NCBI GenBank assembly: GCA_037178975.1
Contig: JASJZH010000003.1
Coordinates: 1,426,001-1,490,000, forward strand
Length of the DNA: 64,000 bases
Direction: 5' to 3'
From: Oscheius tipulae
Lineage: Eukaryota; Nematoda; Chromadorea; Rhabditida; Rhabditidae
The notes beneath the pieces were generated by a model that made no database searches, had not been told where the DNA came from, and saw nothing but the letters and a program-made list of their open reading frames with translations. Position numbers and translations under genes: made by a program. Position 1 is the stretch's first letter; the number at the start of each line of letters is the position of its first letter. Below are positions 1 through 12,695 of the stretch, piece by piece.

Positions 1-3000
1 AGTCCAACCGCCAGACGGAAGAGAACATTGCCAATTACGTTGACCTCAAAGAGGTTAATGATGGAAGGGAGCCATGTGGGCTCAATTGGCGTGTTTGACT
101 AAAAAAGGTGGTTAGGATTTCCCTGCAAGCATTTTGATCTCTGGACAGCTTTGGCCTCGGGTGGAACACCGCGACCGCAGATTAGCCACACTCCAGCTGT
201 TTTCTGTCGCAACGGGACGGCAATCAGGAACATTGAATGAATGAAGAAAGGTAAAGAACAACAGTCAGCAGAAGACAACAAGCCACAGTCCCAGTCATTT
301 TCAAGTCATAAGGTGGAATTGGGTCTGTCGAGTCCGTATAGGTGGGAAATTTAAAAACGCAGACAGGTACACAAAGAGTGGAACAAGCTGATGAGACAAA
401 ACGGATAAGAAGCCTTGGTGAAAGGTTTATAGGAAACCGAGATGAAGCGAGGAAGACACTGTTGCTGGAGAGAGACTGCTGAGGCGCTGACTCATGCCTA
501 TCTGTCTTTCAACATGTCTTTCTCCCCCTGTCACTCTGTCAACACTTAACGGGAAGGAGCCTGACAGAAGCTTCCTCACAATGACTACCTCCTACGCAAT
601 ACAGAGTCAGATGAACAGAGAGACAGGGGGACACAACGACACGGAAACACAGACATAGATTGATAGAGAGACAGAGTGACAAAGATACTGAGAGACAGAA
701 AGACAGAGACAGTCCATCCCTTCCTAATCCCCCAGAAACAGACTGAAAAATCACGTGAGACACTTGACTTTCACACCTATCACGGTTCCAGTTCCAAGCT
801 AAGAACTTTCACTTACGGGCTAGCTATCAAGTGGTCACTTGAAAAACCAAAAAATAGCAAAGCTTACATGACAGGCGAAGCGACTAGCTCCATAGGTGAC
901 AATGAATCCAGATTTGAGCTTGTCCGGTTGCGGAATCCAGTCCGTATAGAGAGATATCGAGACGGCTCCTGTAATACAAACTTTGGTTGCATTGTTTCGA
1001 GTTCTTACCAATGAAAAGACTGACAGAGAGGAAGGAAAAGATGAGATTTGGAATGTAGAGCGGAATATTCATGTAGGCTATGTCCGAGTTGTCATCCTCA
1101 TTATGTCCGTGCTTAGGTTGAGTGAACTCGGACCGGGTGGTTGGGATCTGGAAAAGTACTGACCTTACAATGTTCATTTCAAATTTTCTACTATCATCTG
1201 CTACCAAGAGGCTCAAAACTTGAATTTCACTGTGAAAAAATCGAAACTTCTATGGTTGCTGTGGTTCCGTCCGAAGCTGCAGACTAAAGGCAGCTTCACC
1301 GCCAACTGTTGTTCTACGGTGTGATTCTTTCCAATAGCAATTGGTTCTATCTCAAACTCCAAATTTGATTTTCAAATTTTGGCACAAACTAATCGACAAT
1401 AATCGACAATCTTTGCATGTGTGTCCAGAACTACTAACAAATTTGATAAGTTCTGTCAAGCAGTTAAATGATAAGTCATTCGAGACTTGAGAGTTAGCAT
1501 GGAAATCTTGTGTGTCCCTTGAACCCACAAGTCCGAGGTCTAGACACAACGCCATGGATGATTCCGTCACCGCCAGAGCCCTAGAGAGAGTCAAAAAGAC
1601 CCAGTTCATTTCTGGCTGTACCGCCTGCCTCCCATCTTTCCCTACCTGTCTCTCTATCTCTTGTAACCGATACTATCTACGGCTTCTTTTCTTGTGCTGG
1701 TAGAGACAACTTGTGTAAACTATGAAATCTACAAGTTCACGCCTTCCCATGTTTCCCTAATCTAGGATGGAACGGTTCTCTATCCTGTCACTGATCGATC
1801 ATGGGATATCCCCCGACGCGGTAAATAGTGCTGCAATTGTATACACTAAGTCCACCAGTTTCGACAAATTTCCAAAGGAACTGTTAAAAATTCCTCACCT
1901 TAATCTTTCGGCAGACCTCCTGTTCCTCATGGACAGTGTCAACGGAGTCGGTAGATGTTGAAGGAGAGGGATGAGATGCCATGGGCTGAATGAATGGAGC
2001 TAGCTAGAAAATTCCGAAGACTGAGCTTCAAATCTCGAGAATCTTGACGGCTATATAAGGTGTTGTCTATGGTTGGCGGGGTCGAGACAGGCCGGTGGCA
2101 CGGGAGACAAAAAGTGTGACCCCGAGAATGTTATCACACTTGTAATAGTGATGAGAGGGACCGACCGGGGGAACAAACAAGCTTCTTGGGGTTCTCGACT
2201 TTACAGGGAACGGCAAAAAAGGGTCTTGAGTGGATGATCAAAAGACAGTAGGGCAATGAGACAGATGGGGAAACACATATACAGAGAGACAGAGAGATCC
2301 AGAACACAGAGATAGAGGAAGGGACAGAGGGATATAGAGACACGGAGACAGAGAGACAGAGATACAAAGAGGCAGAAAAACAGAGAGACAGAGACCGGTC
2401 ACTTTCCCAGTGAACGCTCCCAATAGAAGTTTGTCGGTCAGACATCCAAAAACTCCAGGGTTATGAGTCGAAGGGAAGGAATTATGACGGTCGCAGAGAC
2501 CGTAAAGACTGAGTCACTTGTAGAGACAGGAAGCCTCAAGAGAGTCTTTTGATCTGATCGTCGATCTTAACCGAAGGCGTGCAAATTGGCTGAGTTTTTG
2601 GTGCCAAGAGAGGGAGACGGACCGGAACGGGATCAACTCAGGGATGAGAGAGCGTTTAGGATAGAAAGACTGAAGAATCTGAGAATCAAGAAAGATTACG
2701 GGTGTTGTTTACTGCCTCCAGCTGTTCCGATTGAGGGCGAACATGTAATAGTTACCGCTGACCTCGAGGAGAGCGAGAGGGAAATCGCCTTTCTTCTTTT
2801 CACTGTTCAAAAAATAGTTTTACAGGTTTTGGAAGAAGACGCAGAAAGACAGAGAAGCAGAGAGACAAGGAGACAGAGAGACCGAGTGATAGAAAGACCC
2901 GACTGTCTGCCGTGTTCCCCTCGCCTGTTGTAAAAACATGACCCCTCAGGGTCAAACTTTCCATTGTGTCCCTTTCAGGTCGATTCATAAAAAGTTCCGA

Positions 3001-3941
3001 CCTTGGATATTGCGTAATCTCCTAACAAGAAACTGTTCCCCTCACTGCTTACAATACAAGAACCTGATTCCTTCCGACGGTTCCAGCTTTATTTCCTCTT
3101 TTTGCCAGTCTCGCTACTGTGGCTTTGGCAAAGGGGACGACTGGGGTCAGATGAATCAGAGAACAGAAGACGACGGAGTTAGGATGATGTCCTTAATAAC
3201 TTGACATAGAGACGGTGGACTGAGACGCTGTGTCTCTCTGACTTTGTCTCTGTGTCTCTCTATCTCTGTCCTGTCACCGAACTATCTACTGAACTGACGA
3301 CCATGGTAACACTTCCCTGGGTCACACGGTTCTGAATAGGTTTGTCAGAATAAAGACTGTCACCTAGCATCTACGGTATTCCGACACTTCTACACAGGTA
3401 ATTCAGAGCTTTGTACTTCGCCATAGATCAGTGTTCGTTCCTGATTATTCGGTAAGTTCTATACTTTTTAAAGTAAGCAGTATCTTAGCTATTCGACTGG
3501 TATTGGATATCCGACAGACTGGGAGTCTGGTGGGTTCCCTCGGTTAAGAAAAGAACCTAGTCTCAAGTGAGCAGTTTATGTCAGTGAGACCAGGATGAAG
3601 ATTCTGATCAGATCCCTAGGGTTAGTGAGAAGGTAGACGAGTGGTCGAGTTGTCAATTAGTGTACAGACTAGTAACTCTAGGTAATACAGTAGCTCTATC
3701 CAGATCAGTAACGAGGTAGTCAGGTGGCCAGTTCAGTACTCTTACTTTGGTCAACTGGTAACGTACCAAAGTGTCCAACGAGTCTAGCAGTTCAAACCTG
3801 TCCCCATGTCTCACCTGGTAGTGCTTGATACTCAGTCCGACTTGGGTCCACCCTGCTGCCAAAGCAACCTGGCCACAAAGTACATGTTCAGCTATACTTC
3901 TTCTACAGTTTTCGAGGCCAATTTGTAGCCCCTTGTATCTT
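1..3941. other. No gene recognised; low-complexity intergenic DNA
   Basis: I found no exon chain or family motif here on either strand. The short open frames (for example 2586-2933 on the + strand) are not flanked by convincing splice sites and match nothing I know. The stretch holds several blocks of degenerate GAGACAGA/TCTCTGTC-type repeat, clearest near 600-720, 2270-2400, 2840-2890 and 3220-3270. An undetected small gene cannot be excluded. Confidence 0.5.
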
Positions 3942-4080
3942 AACAAAAGAGCTTGCCAATCTAATCCGTCCTTTCCTGGACAAGTCAACTGTAATCCAGT
4001 CAGTTTCTACAGTTGCACCCCTGTCACTCCTCGATTCTCGTCGCTCTACCAAACGGTCAACAGAATCCACCAGTCGCCTG
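3942..4080. repeat. Dispersed repeat family, copy A
   Basis: This is one member of a repeat recognised by the cores CTGGACAAGTCAACTGTAAT, CAGTTTCTACAGTTGC and CTCTACCAAACGGTCAACAG in the same order and spacing as five other copies in the window. It covers the 3' half of the longer unit seen at 31.7 kb. No open frame is shared between copies, so it looks like a non-autonomous, non-coding element. Confidence 0.75.
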
Positions 4081-4311
4081 TTTACCATGTCAGTACCGTT
4101 CTTTCGTTCGCATTGTCAGGACAGAGGTAAGATGTAAGGGTAGCGACAGAGACATATAGTAACAGAGAGACTCCCGAACAGTTCCCAACTCGGTCCATCC
4201 AAACCATACGCATTTTATTCGAGCAGAATAGACATTTTGAGAGACATATCTTGTCAAAGCACAAAAGTACCCGTATCGGCAGATCAAAAGATCCAAAAAA
4301 CAATGGCAGAA

Positions 4312-5980
4312 TCAAGCAGCGAGAGACAGTATCAAAACAACAATGGCTACTGTGAAGGCAGTGGAAGCACCAGCTTCCTCGTCCTTCTGTGAGTCGGCAT
4401 GCTTCACGATCATCCAGCCGTCCTCTCCCTCTTCGAGAGGATATTCTTTGACGTCGGTGGTAGCTGAAAGCCGGTTCAGTACTGATATAGGGACAGAACA
4501 AACCTTCTGTCTCCGGAGCTTCGGTTTTTTTCATATTTAAACTGTCCTGGTCACGACGAATCTCATCCTCCTCTTCAGAGTCGACCATCTTCGGCGTCTC
4601 ATATTCCAGATCGTCCTTCTTCGGATGATGATCCCAGTAATCGTTGTGGTCTTCCTTCTTTTCTTCTTCGGCACTGGAAAGAGTGAACATTGGTCTCTGT
4701 CTTTCTGTCTCTCTGTTTCTTTGTCCGTCCGTCTCTCTGTCTTAAACTCACGTCAGATCGATGCTATGTTCCTCAGCTGTCTTCTCAGCAGCCTCCCTGA
4801 GAACATTCTTGACCGCTCCAAAAGTCTCATCGTCGTGTTCCTCTTGCCCTTCTTCCACCTTGACCTCATCACCCTCCTCTTCTGGTTCAAGGTGAGGCTC
4901 GGTCACAATCTCTTCGCCCAAATCGATTCCATGTTCCTCAGCTGCTTTGGTAGCTGCACTCTCCAGTACCGTGGCAATCTGTCCGATACTTCCAGCTGGA
5001 GGCTTCTCAATCTGCGAGCTTTCTTCTTGAGCTGTGGGTTCTGAAACGAAGGTGATGCGAAACACTGACAGAAAATAGACCTTGCTTGTAGTCCCAAGTG
5101 TTTCCTTCAGGCTGCTCTGGCTCCAAATCCTCGTCTGTCAATTCCTCACTGTCATAGTTCTCGACCTTCAGCCTGGTGTTGACCTGTTCTCTAGCCTGCT
5201 CTTCTTGTCTCTTCTTGTCCTCCTCCTGTCTCTGTCTCTCTTCCTCCTGTTTCCTTCTCTCCTGGAGCTTTCTCAGGTCTTCCTGTCTTTTTTCCTCCTC
5301 TCTCTGTCTCTGTTCCTCTCTCATCTGGTGCTCCCTTCGGCGCTGGTCTTCTTGTCCCCATTGGGAGTCAACTCTCCTCTGGTCTTCTGTCACTCTGTGC
5401 TGCTCTCTGGCTCTCTGTTCCTGCTCCCGTCTAGCCATTTCCTGTCGTCTCTGTTCCTCGACTCTTTGTCTCTCTCCTTCCCGGCGACGGTACTCTTCCT
5501 CGTATCGCTGACGCTCAGAATCTTGGGATCTCTTTCTCTCTTCCTGAAAGCAAGTGACTGGTTAGGTGTACAGATAGTGACAGTCTCTCACCTCCTCCCT
5601 GATCTTCTGCTCGTACTCTCTTCTCCTCTGATCATTGACCCGAGCCTCTGCCTCTCGTCTCTCAGCCTCAATTCTGTTCTGGTCCGGGACTCTTAACGCC
5701 TCATTTTCCTTCTCAACATTCTCCAGAGGATCTTCACCAACTAAAACTTTCTGTCATGACATGTAAGTCCGAAAAACTGACTCTTATACTGACAGCGATC
5801 TCCAGAATAGACTCCAATCAGACAGATACAGCTGTGTACCGCTGGATTCGAGAAGGAGAAGGCACACATTCCGCCATTCTCACACTTGATGTTGCAGGCA
5901 GACTGAGGGAAGACTAGTCCCTGTCCAGAGGGATCTGTCACGGCCAGTAGGGGTAGGATGAGTAGGAGAAAGAGCCGCAT
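4312..5980 (-). CDS. Secreted EGF-domain protein with long charged helix and GPI-like C-terminus
   Basis: Six exons (5782-5980, 5592-5740, 5081-5543, 4752-5040, 4504-4673, 4312-4463) sum to 1422 nt, 473 residues. Residues 1-20 form a signal peptide (MRLFLLLILPLLAVT). Cys29, 33, 39, 51, 53 and 63 have EGF spacing (x3, x5, x11, x1, x9). From about residue 70 to 250 the chain is almost entirely Arg, Glu and Gln, suggesting a coiled coil or single alpha-helix. An acidic middle follows with two related AAT/EKAAEEHGIDLG-like segments. The last ~25 residues (small residues AGAS, then about 15 hydrophobic ones, then stop) look like a GPI-anchor signal or a very short membrane anchor. Introns are 40-78 nt. 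I do not recognise an ortholog. A surface or extracellular role is inferred from the two hydrophobic ends. Confidence 0.85.
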
Positions 5981-6429
5981 TGAGTGGAAATCGGTCCCTA
6001 ATTGTCCGTCGTTCTCCTGAATAATCTTTCTAAGGTACTTTATGAGAGGAGTTGAAAGAGAGAGTAGAGGAAGATTGTTTTTGAGGTAGTGGACGCTCCA
6101 ATTCATGCGGTGAGAGGCAGAACAGGCAGTGGAAAGAGAGAGTTACTGAACAGTCTAAAAAGTCTCTGTGTCAGTTCTCTGTCTGAGAATGGTACTGGGA
6201 GTAGAAGATGGTTACATGGTATGAGAGACAAAGACTAGGTGTCAGGAAAAACGGACAGAGAGATTCTGTAGACTGTGCTGTCCAGAACGAAGTAACCACT
6301 TTGATATGATACAGTCTGGCAGTGATAGTGACAAAGGAGAGAGATGAACAGGGAAAGAGAGACTGAGAGAATAAGAGGCAGAAACTGGATATGATACCAG
6401 AGCAGACGACTGTCTCTGGTTCTTGACAC

Positions 6430-6572
6430 TCTTAACTGAACTTGTCAACCTAATCCTGAACCTTCTCTGAACAACTCAACTGTAATCCAGCCAGTTTCTA
6501 CAGTTGCTACCCAGTCAGGTCGTCGGCTCTCGTCTCTCTACCGAACAGTCAATAGAATCTATCAGTAGAGTT
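6430..6572. repeat. Dispersed repeat family, copy B
   Basis: It shares the cores GAACTTGTCAA, CTCAACTGTAATCCAGCCAG, TTTCTACAGTTGCTACCC and TCTCTCTACCGAACAGTCAA with the other copies, in order. A preceding ATACCAGAGCAGA segment (near 6400) matches the upstream part of copy D, so the full element is longer than the conserved core. Confidence 0.75.
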
Positions 6573-7197
6573 CAGACGGAGAGTTCTAGAGAAACACTTG
6601 GAGGAGCAGATTCTTACTGACCGGAGGCTTCAAAAACTGCCCTGCACGCCTGCTTTTGGAGCAAACAATGAGCTGTCAGCCAGTGTAGATTTATGCCAAA
6701 TTGATCAAAGATCAAAGATTTAGCTCTAGACAAGAGATAGAGAGCGAGGATAACCAGAAAGTTCTATAAATCTCATGTTAGGAAACATTTCAAACATGGT
6801 AAGCAACTGGACAAAGAAGCTTTTTTGTCTCTCTATCTGAACAGTTGTGCCCAAATCTCAGCTTGACCTTTTGACTGACAAGTAGCCCCCATCCAGAAAA
6901 CTTATTAAACGGGCTCGAAAAGTGTGTTAAACAAACAACACCTTTCGCTCCAAAGGTGTCGCCGTCAAGACCCCAATTCCGTGGCAATTAGCCCGCGGGC
7001 GGCAAGGCTCTGACAGAGAGACAACGCCTGTCCTCTCGCTACTCTGGGTCATAAAAATGTAGCCACACGACAGGTGTTACCGTCTTTTAAACAGGAAACA
7101 AGGTCGAAGTGGGACTGGAGACGGTGAGACAGAGAGACAGTAAGACAAAGACTGGGTAGACTACCAGAGTAGAATCCGAGAGCGTCTGACTCCCGAC

Positions 7198-7290
7198 TTA
7201 CAGCATTGAACTTGTCAAGTCTTTTCCTGGACAAGTCAACTGTAATACAGCCAGTTTCTACAGTTGCTACTCCCTCAGCTCGTCGAGAGA
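7198..7290. repeat. Dispersed repeat family, copy C (partial)
   Basis: It carries GAACTTGTCAA, CCTGGACAAGTCAACTGTAA and TTTCTACAGTTGCTAC, then runs into GAGAGA low-complexity DNA where the other copies continue with CTCTACCGAACAGTC. The 3' part is therefore missing or replaced. Confidence 0.7.
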
Positions 7291-10171
7291 GAGAAAGAGA
7301 GTGAGAGAGAGAAATCTTTCATGTTGTCACGTAGAGAGTTGCAATAATTGAGTGCCAAGGTGCCTGTTGGGCAAAACAAACGGACGGTTTAAAGTGTGGT
7401 CACCGCTCACGGAGCTCTAGACGTGGTGACCCGAAGGAAAGGAGAGACAGCTGACCCGTTGCCGAAGGGTCGAGCCCGGCTAAAGAAGGGGGCGGCGAAC
7501 AGGAGAACGCGGGTTGTTTTAATGACAGTCGATTAAAGTGACTGACTAATGACATCGGAGGGAGAGACAGATAGATAGACAGAGAGCAAATTGTGCAGGT
7601 GTGAAATATGGAGAGGATTGTTCTGACGATGAGTGTAAAGGAGTCGGGAAATTTTAAAATTGGAGGAAAGGACGCCTAGCAAAACTTATCCTGTCCTGGC
7701 TCATAAAAGGAACGAAATATGACAAAGGGACCAACAGATTCCTGAGCTACCCGATCCAAAATGTAGACTGAAAGCTCTTGGTCTGGAAAGGATCTAGCTA
7801 GTTCTTTGTGTATAAGTTTCTGTGAACTTTCTATCCTTGACAAGCTTGCAAACAATTTACAAATGTGGCTGCCTCTATGTCTCTCTATTTTTCCAATCGT
7901 AACGTGTAACACATAAGGGCTTTGTATCTTTCCAGGCCAATACTTGAAACAAAAGGGGATCAAGTTTCGGCTGAGTAACCTAAAACATTCATTGTAAAAA
8001 TCAGTTTGAAGACAAGAAAAATCATACTATCTATTATCATTGGGCTTCTCTATCAATGATAGTATGCATATGCACAGTATACGTGCTTATTAATGTAACG
8101 ACTGAACTATCTTTCATTTTGTTAAGTTTTAGATAATCTCCGAAGATGACAAAGATATGGCCTGAGCTCGCAAAGGAGCTTGGCAGAACTGTGAGGCGAT
8201 CATGGGCTGATTCTTCCATTGGGATAAGATAATGGTTACAATGTATAGCGTAGTGGCATTTTGGAAAAACAAAAGGGTACTGTTAAAGATCCCCTGGAAC
8301 CCGGAACAAGTCCATACCCATCAAGAACTTTTTCAGCCCCAGAGTTGTCAGTTTCCTTCTCTTCTAGCCTAATGAATCACCGGCCACCACCACCCCCGTC
8401 CAGGCTAGTTACACCCAAGATGAAAAGCAAAACATAATAGAGACGAGGGATCCGAGTCAGAACTCGGAGCTTTTCCCCCTCTGGCCAGCTGTCCTCTCGG
8501 CATTACGAAAACGAGAGTGAGCCGCGCCGTGAATTTCTCTGGCCAGTGGCCACTTGGCACCAGCAGCAGAGAAGGAAGGCCATTTGCCAAGGCAAGAGGT
8601 GACACATTGCTTTCACGAGTTCGGAAGGGGACAGGTGAGATTGGACTATAGTTGAGAAGGGGTCATAGTCAGCAGAGGGATAGAGAATAGATAGAGGACA
8701 GAGTGACAGAGATAGGGATAGAGACATACTCATCGAGATGAATAGAGAGACAGTGAATTTTGGTAGTCCTGCAAGTAAGTGCTCAAAAAACTACCTACTC
8801 TCTTCTCCAGACTCTGAGTCAAGGAGGTCATGCCAGACAGCGTAAATATAGACAGTTACAGAAAGAAGAAGAGGGGAAATGAAAGAAAATGGCAGAGGGA
8901 ACTGTAACAGGCAACTCTAGAATGAGGGCCAAGTAAAAGCCAGTTAGAGAATGAGGGATCGAGAAGGCAAAAGAGAGATAGAAAAACGATCAGAACTAGA
9001 AGAAACAGAGAAAGGATCAGAGACACACAGAGTTAGTGATAGAGAGCTGACTACAGGTCAGGATATAGAAGAAGAGCTATACTATCAGAAGATAGGCTCT
9101 CAAGGGTCATGTAACCAAGCAGAGGTAGTAAAGACAAGAAGGAACATCTGTTTGAGAAGGGGAGCCAAATTGCAAGCAGCTCCGACTGATGGAGTACATG
9201 AGAGTGCCGAAGTTTTTACGACGTGGGGGTGTTTTGGGCTAAAAGAATCAGCCGCAAAACTAGAGAAAAGCTGAAAGACGAGTTATGACGGGTGGTGAGA
9301 AGGAAGTGCAAAGTGTACACTGGGAGGCTGAGAAGAGATTGAGTGAGGTGTGTGGTCTGGCAGCCGGAGAGAAGGGATGAGCCAAATGACACTTTGATAT
9401 CATTGGCAGGGATGAAGAGCACAGAGAGACAGGGGAACAGAGACCCAGAGATACAGTAAGACAGAGAGATTTGAAGTCAATGAGACCGAGATACCGAGAG
9501 ACAGAGAGACAGAAGAAAGAGACAGCATGAGGTGAGACAATACCATAGATAGTAAAGTGAGGAACTGGGGCTGGAACCAAAACTCTGTGACCGTAATAAG
9601 AGAATACATTGGTAGGAACAGACTCTTATGTGACAGTATGAGTCAACTAGATTGACCTTGTAGTCAGAACAAGGATGAAAGACAGAAAGTTGAACAGTGA
9701 GAGAGAGAGAGAGAAACAGAGTATCTTAGCAATGAGTCAAGAGCCCTGTCCCCCTCCAGGTAGACCACCTCTTGTCGGCTCAGTTCAAAGAACTCAAAGA
9801 ACAGGTGTGTAAGAAGTAGCCACCCGCTCTTAGTCTCTGGCGGGATAGTATAGCGATAATAGAGCGACCGGGTGCCGACTCGTCTGTTGGTGAGGCCCGA
9901 ACGAGCACAAAAAGACAGAGAGTTGGTTGTAATAGGGGCTGAGCCCACCGACCAGGAGGTGCTCCTGGCTGGACGCAACACAACATCTAAACAACTCGGA
10001 GAAACATGAGCCTCAGTCTAATTGATGGATTGGGCTGTTTTCTTACAAGAAATCTGGCTTTTCTTTGGAAATGCTGAAAGTTCCTGTCATTAGACCCATT
10101 TCTTGACATTTCCGAGAAAACTGATATAATCATCGTGGACGGAACCCCTAGGAACAGTCAGGAAATCATTT

Positions 10172-10243
10172 GATCCTCGACAGGGATCGAACCCGCGAAG
10201 CTCTGCTTACTAGACAATAACCACTCGGCCACCCTGCCTCGAC
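10172..10243 (-). other. tRNA-like element (degenerate)
   Basis: On the minus strand an A-box-like TGGCCGAGTGGTTA is followed about 30 nt later by a B-box GGTTCGATCCC. The acceptor stem does not pair well, so I read it as a tRNA pseudogene or tRNA-derived repeat rather than a working tRNA. Confidence 0.5.
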
Positions 10244-10259
10244 AGTACGGGACAGGTTG

Positions 10260-10332
10260 CTGCTTACGTGTCCGAGTGATTAGCACACTCCCCTAGTAAT
10301 CGAAAGATCCCGGGTTCAATCCCTTGCAAAGA
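10260..10332 (+). other. tRNA-like element (degenerate)
   Basis: A-box-like TGTCCGAGTGATTAGCAC and B-box GGGTTCAATCCC lie at tRNA-like spacing. No clean acceptor or anticodon stem can be drawn. It lies 17 nt from a similar element in the opposite orientation. Confidence 0.5.
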
Positions 10333-10661
10333 AATTTCTCGATTTTTCAGTTTCCAGGGTTTTCGCGGCTCCCGGGCATGATTCTGATGCTACTTACCCG
10401 ATTTTCGGCCTATAATGAATGTTCTTCTCTCAACAGTAGATCCATAGACCCATAAGTCCTCTCTTCACTCCCTCTCAACATGATTGTAAAATCCAAGTAA
10501 CAAACCCACCGAGCTCTCATTTTTCATCTCCGCACACTGATTACGACCGCAAAAAATGTTGTAATCCGCTCTGAGGCACAACAGGTGCCCCGGACTATAG
10601 TCTTGGTCAGAGAAACATGGAATTAAACATTTTATGGACTGAATGGCAATAATACAAAAAT

Positions 10662-10824
10662 TTAGAACTGTTTCCATGGCTTCTTCGCGAAATTGCTAAA
10701 GGCTTCGGCCGAATCCTCGTCGGAGAGTGGCGTCGCCTTGGCCAGAAGACCTTCCAAGGTCACGAGCTGGAACTGTTTTGGGCGTAGTGGAGCTCGACTG
10801 GCCTCCTCGGCCGAGGAATAGATT
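10662..10824 (-). CDS. Terminal exon of an unidentified gene
   Basis: After a TTTTCCAG acceptor the minus strand reads 53 codons to a TAA, beginning IYSSAEEASRAPLRPK and ending FAKKPWKQF. The composition is protein-like and the acceptor is good, but I could not join it confidently to upstream exons. The segment at 11055-11156 (RKARLTAFAQSARAV...) is the best candidate partner. A small basic mitochondrial-type protein is possible, but I do not recognise the family. Confidence 0.45.
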
Positions 10825-11054
10825 CTGGAAAATGACAGGATCAGTCGATAGGGAAAGGTGTCGGTTTGAAGGATTTGTCACATCTTAAAGCTGTCATTAT
10901 CGGTTACCAAGCACTCATTTCAGATTATGCCATCCCATTTCCCGTCTCTACTTGTCCACCTGTCGGAAAACTAAGTTTCTTGCTGGGATCGCGCATCGTT
11001 TTATTATTTTTGCACAATACCTATAGCGAAATCTATAAATTGGGCAGCTTTCTA

Positions 11055-11156
11055 CAGTTTCATGAATTTGGAAAACGTCTCTTTCTTCCACTGATCGTTT
11101 ACTACTTTCTGCACTGCCCGAGCGGATTGGGCGAATGCCGTAAGTCTGGCTTTTCT
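11055..11156 (-). CDS. Possible upstream exon of the same unidentified gene
   Basis: A minus-strand frame reads RKARLTAFAQSARAVQKVV and onward, rich in Lys, Arg and Ala, ending near a possible GTAGAAAG donor. It lies between the exon at 10662-10824 and the phosphopantetheinyl transferase gene. The boundaries are not fixed and the link is inference. Confidence 0.3.
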
Positions 11157-11514
11157 TAATCAAGAGGCAGGCTGTACCCTTAGCAAAATGATCGAATACA
11201 AGTTTTGGAAACTGTTTTTGTTTCCAACTGTTTGTTTCATTCTGCCTCTGGCCGCGTGGAACCGTATGTATTCTAGTCAGAGAGGGGCGGAATGTGGAAT
11301 TGAAAAGTTGCGGAATATTCCCGTCGCCAGGACAGTCTCTCAAATTCTGCATCTGTTGGGAAACTGGAGAATCATGTCGAAAAGCCTCGCTATTGGATAT
11401 AGTTTTGTCATTTTTGAACATGCACATCACAGGCTTCTCTTTGACATTACGCCTCATCTTCTACCGTTTTTTTTAGTTTTTCAATATGTCTACTTCCTCT
11501 CAAATCCCTAAGAC

Positions 11515-12695
11515 TCACTTCCCAACAGCCACACAGTGATCTTCTCCAATGAAGCTCTCCTCAAACCTCCATCTGTCTCCCGGCTGTTCTTTCTCACTGT
11601 AGACCGTGTCGTTGATGAAACAGCCTCGAACATTGACATTTCGCTATAAATCAGGGCCAAAATACCTGGAATATGATCCTGAATTCCGCATTCAAAGCTG
11701 TAAGTATTGAGATCGTCGACTAGTCCAATCCCGGTAGCCTTGAGGACGGCTTCTTTCAGGCACCAGATGCGGTAAAAGGCTGTCCATCTCGATATTCGTT
11801 TTTGCTATTAAGAAGGCGACAAACCTGTGAATTTCGGTCGGTTTTCCCAGCATCATTTCGAGTTCCCGGCTCGAAAAGAGCCGTTTCATTTTGAGAATGT
11901 GTTCCCGGGCCGTGGTAGAGCCTCTCTCCTCGTCAATTCGCATCACATCCACACCAATCTCGTATTTTCTGCTCGTGGCCAGTATGACGAGGTCTCCCTG
12001 ATGACTAACATTGAAAAAGAGCGGATTCTTCAGGAGGAATGGCTTCCCGCGATCAGTTTTGTCGAGTTGTATCTCGTGCCAGGGGAGAGAGAGGGAGGAT
12101 TGAACTGCGGCTCTGAAAAAACATTTTAGGGATGAGAACTGCAAAAGTAGGTTTAATCTAGGCAGAAATTGAGAGTCAGACGGATCCAACGACCGATCTC
12201 GTCAAACTGGTAGAAAAGCGTGAAAGAATTGGCCTTGTTAGACACTCAAAAAAGGCTTACTAACCATTTTAATGCGCTTAGCAGCTTGCAAATCTCGTAA
12301 ACCCGTTGGGAAATTTCCCACGGCCCGGTTCCTATGGCGTATTCGGTAAGAAAGCCGATTAAGGGGAAACTGATCCCGAAACTGAACCTGAGAACGACAA
12401 ACGTTTTTTCCATGTGTCTTCAAGGGTAAAAATAATCTTAATAGGTAGAAAAGTAGGGGAGAATGCAGTGCAAAATTACCTGCCTGATCATAATCCTGCC
12501 AGCAACGCAGGCCAGACTGTCGTTTCGATAGTGAAAGCGTTCCTGCTTGACGACATCGTGACTGGGCAGCGCGTCCAAAGCTTTTCGGAAGTAGAGCTCA
12601 AAGTTTGGACTGATTTCAGCCTAAAAATGAGTGTAAATGACAGAAAATGGAGGAGAGCGAACCTGGCGGAGTGAAAACGCCCAACGGAGCCCCAT
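11515..12695 (-). CDS. 4'-phosphopantetheinyl transferase (AASDHPPT type)
   Basis: Five exons (12663-12695, 12480-12620, 11825-12138, 11666-11787, 11515-11624) give 720 nt, 239 residues. The enzyme moves the phosphopantetheine arm of CoA onto acyl-carrier proteins (fatty acid synthase, mitochondrial ACP). Visible family marks, in order: MGLRWAFS at the N-terminus, GRIMIRQ, SLPWHEIQL, GKPFL, FNVSHQGD, the Mg-binding GVDVM, then FYRIWCLKEAVLKATGIGL and the C-terminal WRFEESF. The protein is about 70 residues shorter than the human enzyme, mainly after the WCLKEA helix. Introns of 37 and 41 nt end in CGAG rather than TTTCAG. The acceptor of exon 3 is the least certain point; the one chosen is the only one I found that keeps frame. 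Confidence 0.88.

Larger units (their letters stand above)
5981..10661. other. Intergenic region with repeats and tRNA-like elements
   Basis: No supported gene. It contains dispersed-repeat copies B and C, GAGACAGA-type blocks (for example 7560-7590, 8680-8750, 9420-9510) and two tRNA-like sequences near 10.2 kb. A minus-strand open frame at 9664-9981 has a varied, protein-like composition but no splice context or family match, so I do not call it. Confidence 0.5.

Noticed and set aside
2586-2933. 115-codon + strand frame with charged composition
   Set aside because: The end is simple GAGACAGA repeat, there is no supported start or splice site, and no family match.
5082-5696. 204-codon + strand open frame rich in Leu and Ser
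   Set aside because: It is the antisense shadow of the Arg/Glu/Gln-rich helix of the EGF protein; the sense strand has splice sites and a full frame.
9664-9981. Minus-strand frame (SLYYRYTIPPETKSGWLLL...)
   Set aside because: Protein-like but no acceptor, donor or neighbour exon could be tied to it.
12110-12423. Extra exon of the phosphopantetheinyl transferase starting MEKTFVVLR
   Set aside because: The true N-terminus (RWAF, GRIMIRQ) was found further upstream at 12480-12695, and including this piece breaks the frame.
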